Virus record (IMG/VR): IMGVR_UViG_3300032311_000507
Span: 1 to 25,119 of that record
Source of the DNA: a virus
Length of the DNA stretch: 25,119 nucleotides
Strand: one strand, 5' to 3'
The notes below the pieces were generated by a model. That model searched no databases. It saw only the letters and a program-made list of their open reading frames with translations, and was not told the DNA's origin. How positions within the stretch are numbered: the first letter of the stretch is position 1; every line of letters begins with the position of its first letter. Both the position numbers and the translations under genes were made by a program. This document shows, in pieces, positions 24,719-25,119 of this stretch.

Positions 24719-24898
24719 TTATTTTACTCCAATCGCTAAACACGCTTCCACAAACTTGTCATGGTTAAAGCGTGGGTTATCATTTTCAAACATATCTGCA
24801 AAATCATTTACAATATCTGCAAACATTACAGAATCAAAATACATTGAATAGTTGCTAAGGATTTCAGCAGTAGCAACATAGTCTTTTCGTGTCATCAT
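24719..24898 (-). CDS. Unknown protein (59 aa)
   Basis: Start at MMTRKDYVATAEIL, where ATG overlaps the upstream stop (TAATG); three bases later is an equal option. SNYSMYFDSVMFADIVNDFADMFENDNPRF resembles widely found small phage proteins beginning MTRKDY; no function known to me. Confidence 0.7.
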   Translation of the reverse strand: MMTRKDYVATAEILSNYSMYFDSVMFADIVNDFADMFENDNPRFNHDKFVEACLAIGVK

Positions 24899-25050
24899 TA
24901 GGCAGACACCAAACTTTCTGAAATCATTAAGTAAGCGGTTGCACAAACATAGCAAAACTTTTCTGTTGGTATTCCACCCAGCATAAAAGCGTCTACGCCT
25001 GAATAAACTAAGTTAGTATTTTCGCAATTCATTACTGCACAAGTTTTCAT
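24898..25050 (-). CDS. Zinc-binding small protein (50 aa)
   Basis: MKTCAVMNCENTN (Cys4, Cys9) and FCYVCATAYL (Cys33, Cys36) form a four-Cys site. The ATG overlaps the upstream stop; the stop overlaps the next ATG (TAATG). Function unknown. Confidence 0.65.
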   Translation of the reverse strand: MKTCAVMNCENTNLVYSGVDAFMLGGIPTEKFCYVCATAYLMISESLVSA

Positions 25051-25118
25051 TAGATAGCACCTTCCTGAAATAAACCTATTTCAATGTCTAGTAATTCTTG
25101 AGGGGTAGCGTCAGATAA
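25050..25118 (-). CDS. Partial unknown protein, C-terminal 22 residues
   Basis: The frame enters from the right edge (LSDATPQELLDIEIGLFQEG) and ends at TAA overlapping the next ATG. GGAAGGTGC within its last codons serves as the ribosome site of the next gene. The rest lies outside the window. Confidence 0.55.
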   Translation of the reverse strand, partial: LSDATPQELLDIEIGLFQEGAI

Positions 25119-25119
25119 A

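Noticed and set aside
1-25119. Integrase, insertion sequences, or CRISPR arrays
   Set aside because: No recombinase or transposase motif, terminal inverted repeat with target duplication, or regular repeat-spacer pattern was seen.

Overview
This window looks like the right-hand part of a tailed-phage (or prophage-like) genome with an AT-rich coding style. A short rightward block at the left edge (positions 3-1189) ends in small membrane proteins, including a holin-like one, and a strong intrinsic terminator. Nearly everything after it is transcribed leftward as tightly packed small genes. Phage origin is supported by a GP88-family protein, a DUF932 phage/plasmid-like protein, five tRNA genes, dozens of zinc-ribbon microproteins and constant start/stop overlaps. 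I saw no integrase, terminase or structural gene. An actinobacterial host is an inference. It rests on many apparently leaderless starts (a TATAAT-like box 5-7 bases before ATG) mixed with Shine-Dalgarno starts, on CRP/GlxR-like TGTGA-N6-TCACA sites, and on the gene types.

Layout. (1) 3-1230: end of the late/lysis block and terminator. (2) 1240-6725: a cargo island with two 2-oxoglutarate/Fe(II) oxygenases, two SAM methyltransferases, an SGNH-like hydrolase, a CDGSH iron-sulfur protein behind a structured leader, a small heat-shock protein and a sulfotransferase-like protein. (3) 6728-9445: an unknown rightward gene that runs antisense into tRNA-Arg, then tRNA-Arg, tRNA-Gly and tRNA-Met/Ile, a DUF6065-like protein, microproteins and tRNA-Glu. 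(4) 9436-12232: two more sulfotransferase-like proteins, a GIY-YIG/T5orf172-like protein, zinc microproteins and a short luciferase-family monooxygenase. (5) 12320-14556: a chain of overlapping microgenes plus a fourth sulfotransferase-like gene. (6) 14425-15464: DnaA-box sequences and many AAGGTTTG repeats, a candidate replication origin or control region. (7) 15423-18543: hypothetical small-protein operons. (8) 18550-25118: DUF932, GP88 and small genes separated by stereotyped intergenic modules.

How it may work together. The oxygenases, methyltransferases, sulfotransferases and SGNH/DUF6065 proteins resemble enzymes that tailor glycans, lipids or small molecules, so the island may modify a surface or a metabolite during infection; this is inferred from family membership only. 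The right third shows a repeated regulatory grammar: a covarying hairpin, a CCGAG box, a GCGTGTCG box, a CRP/GlxR-like palindrome and promoters of the form TGTCAG-N10-TAnnnT. That grammar, together with the leaderless starts, is the most novel signal I see.
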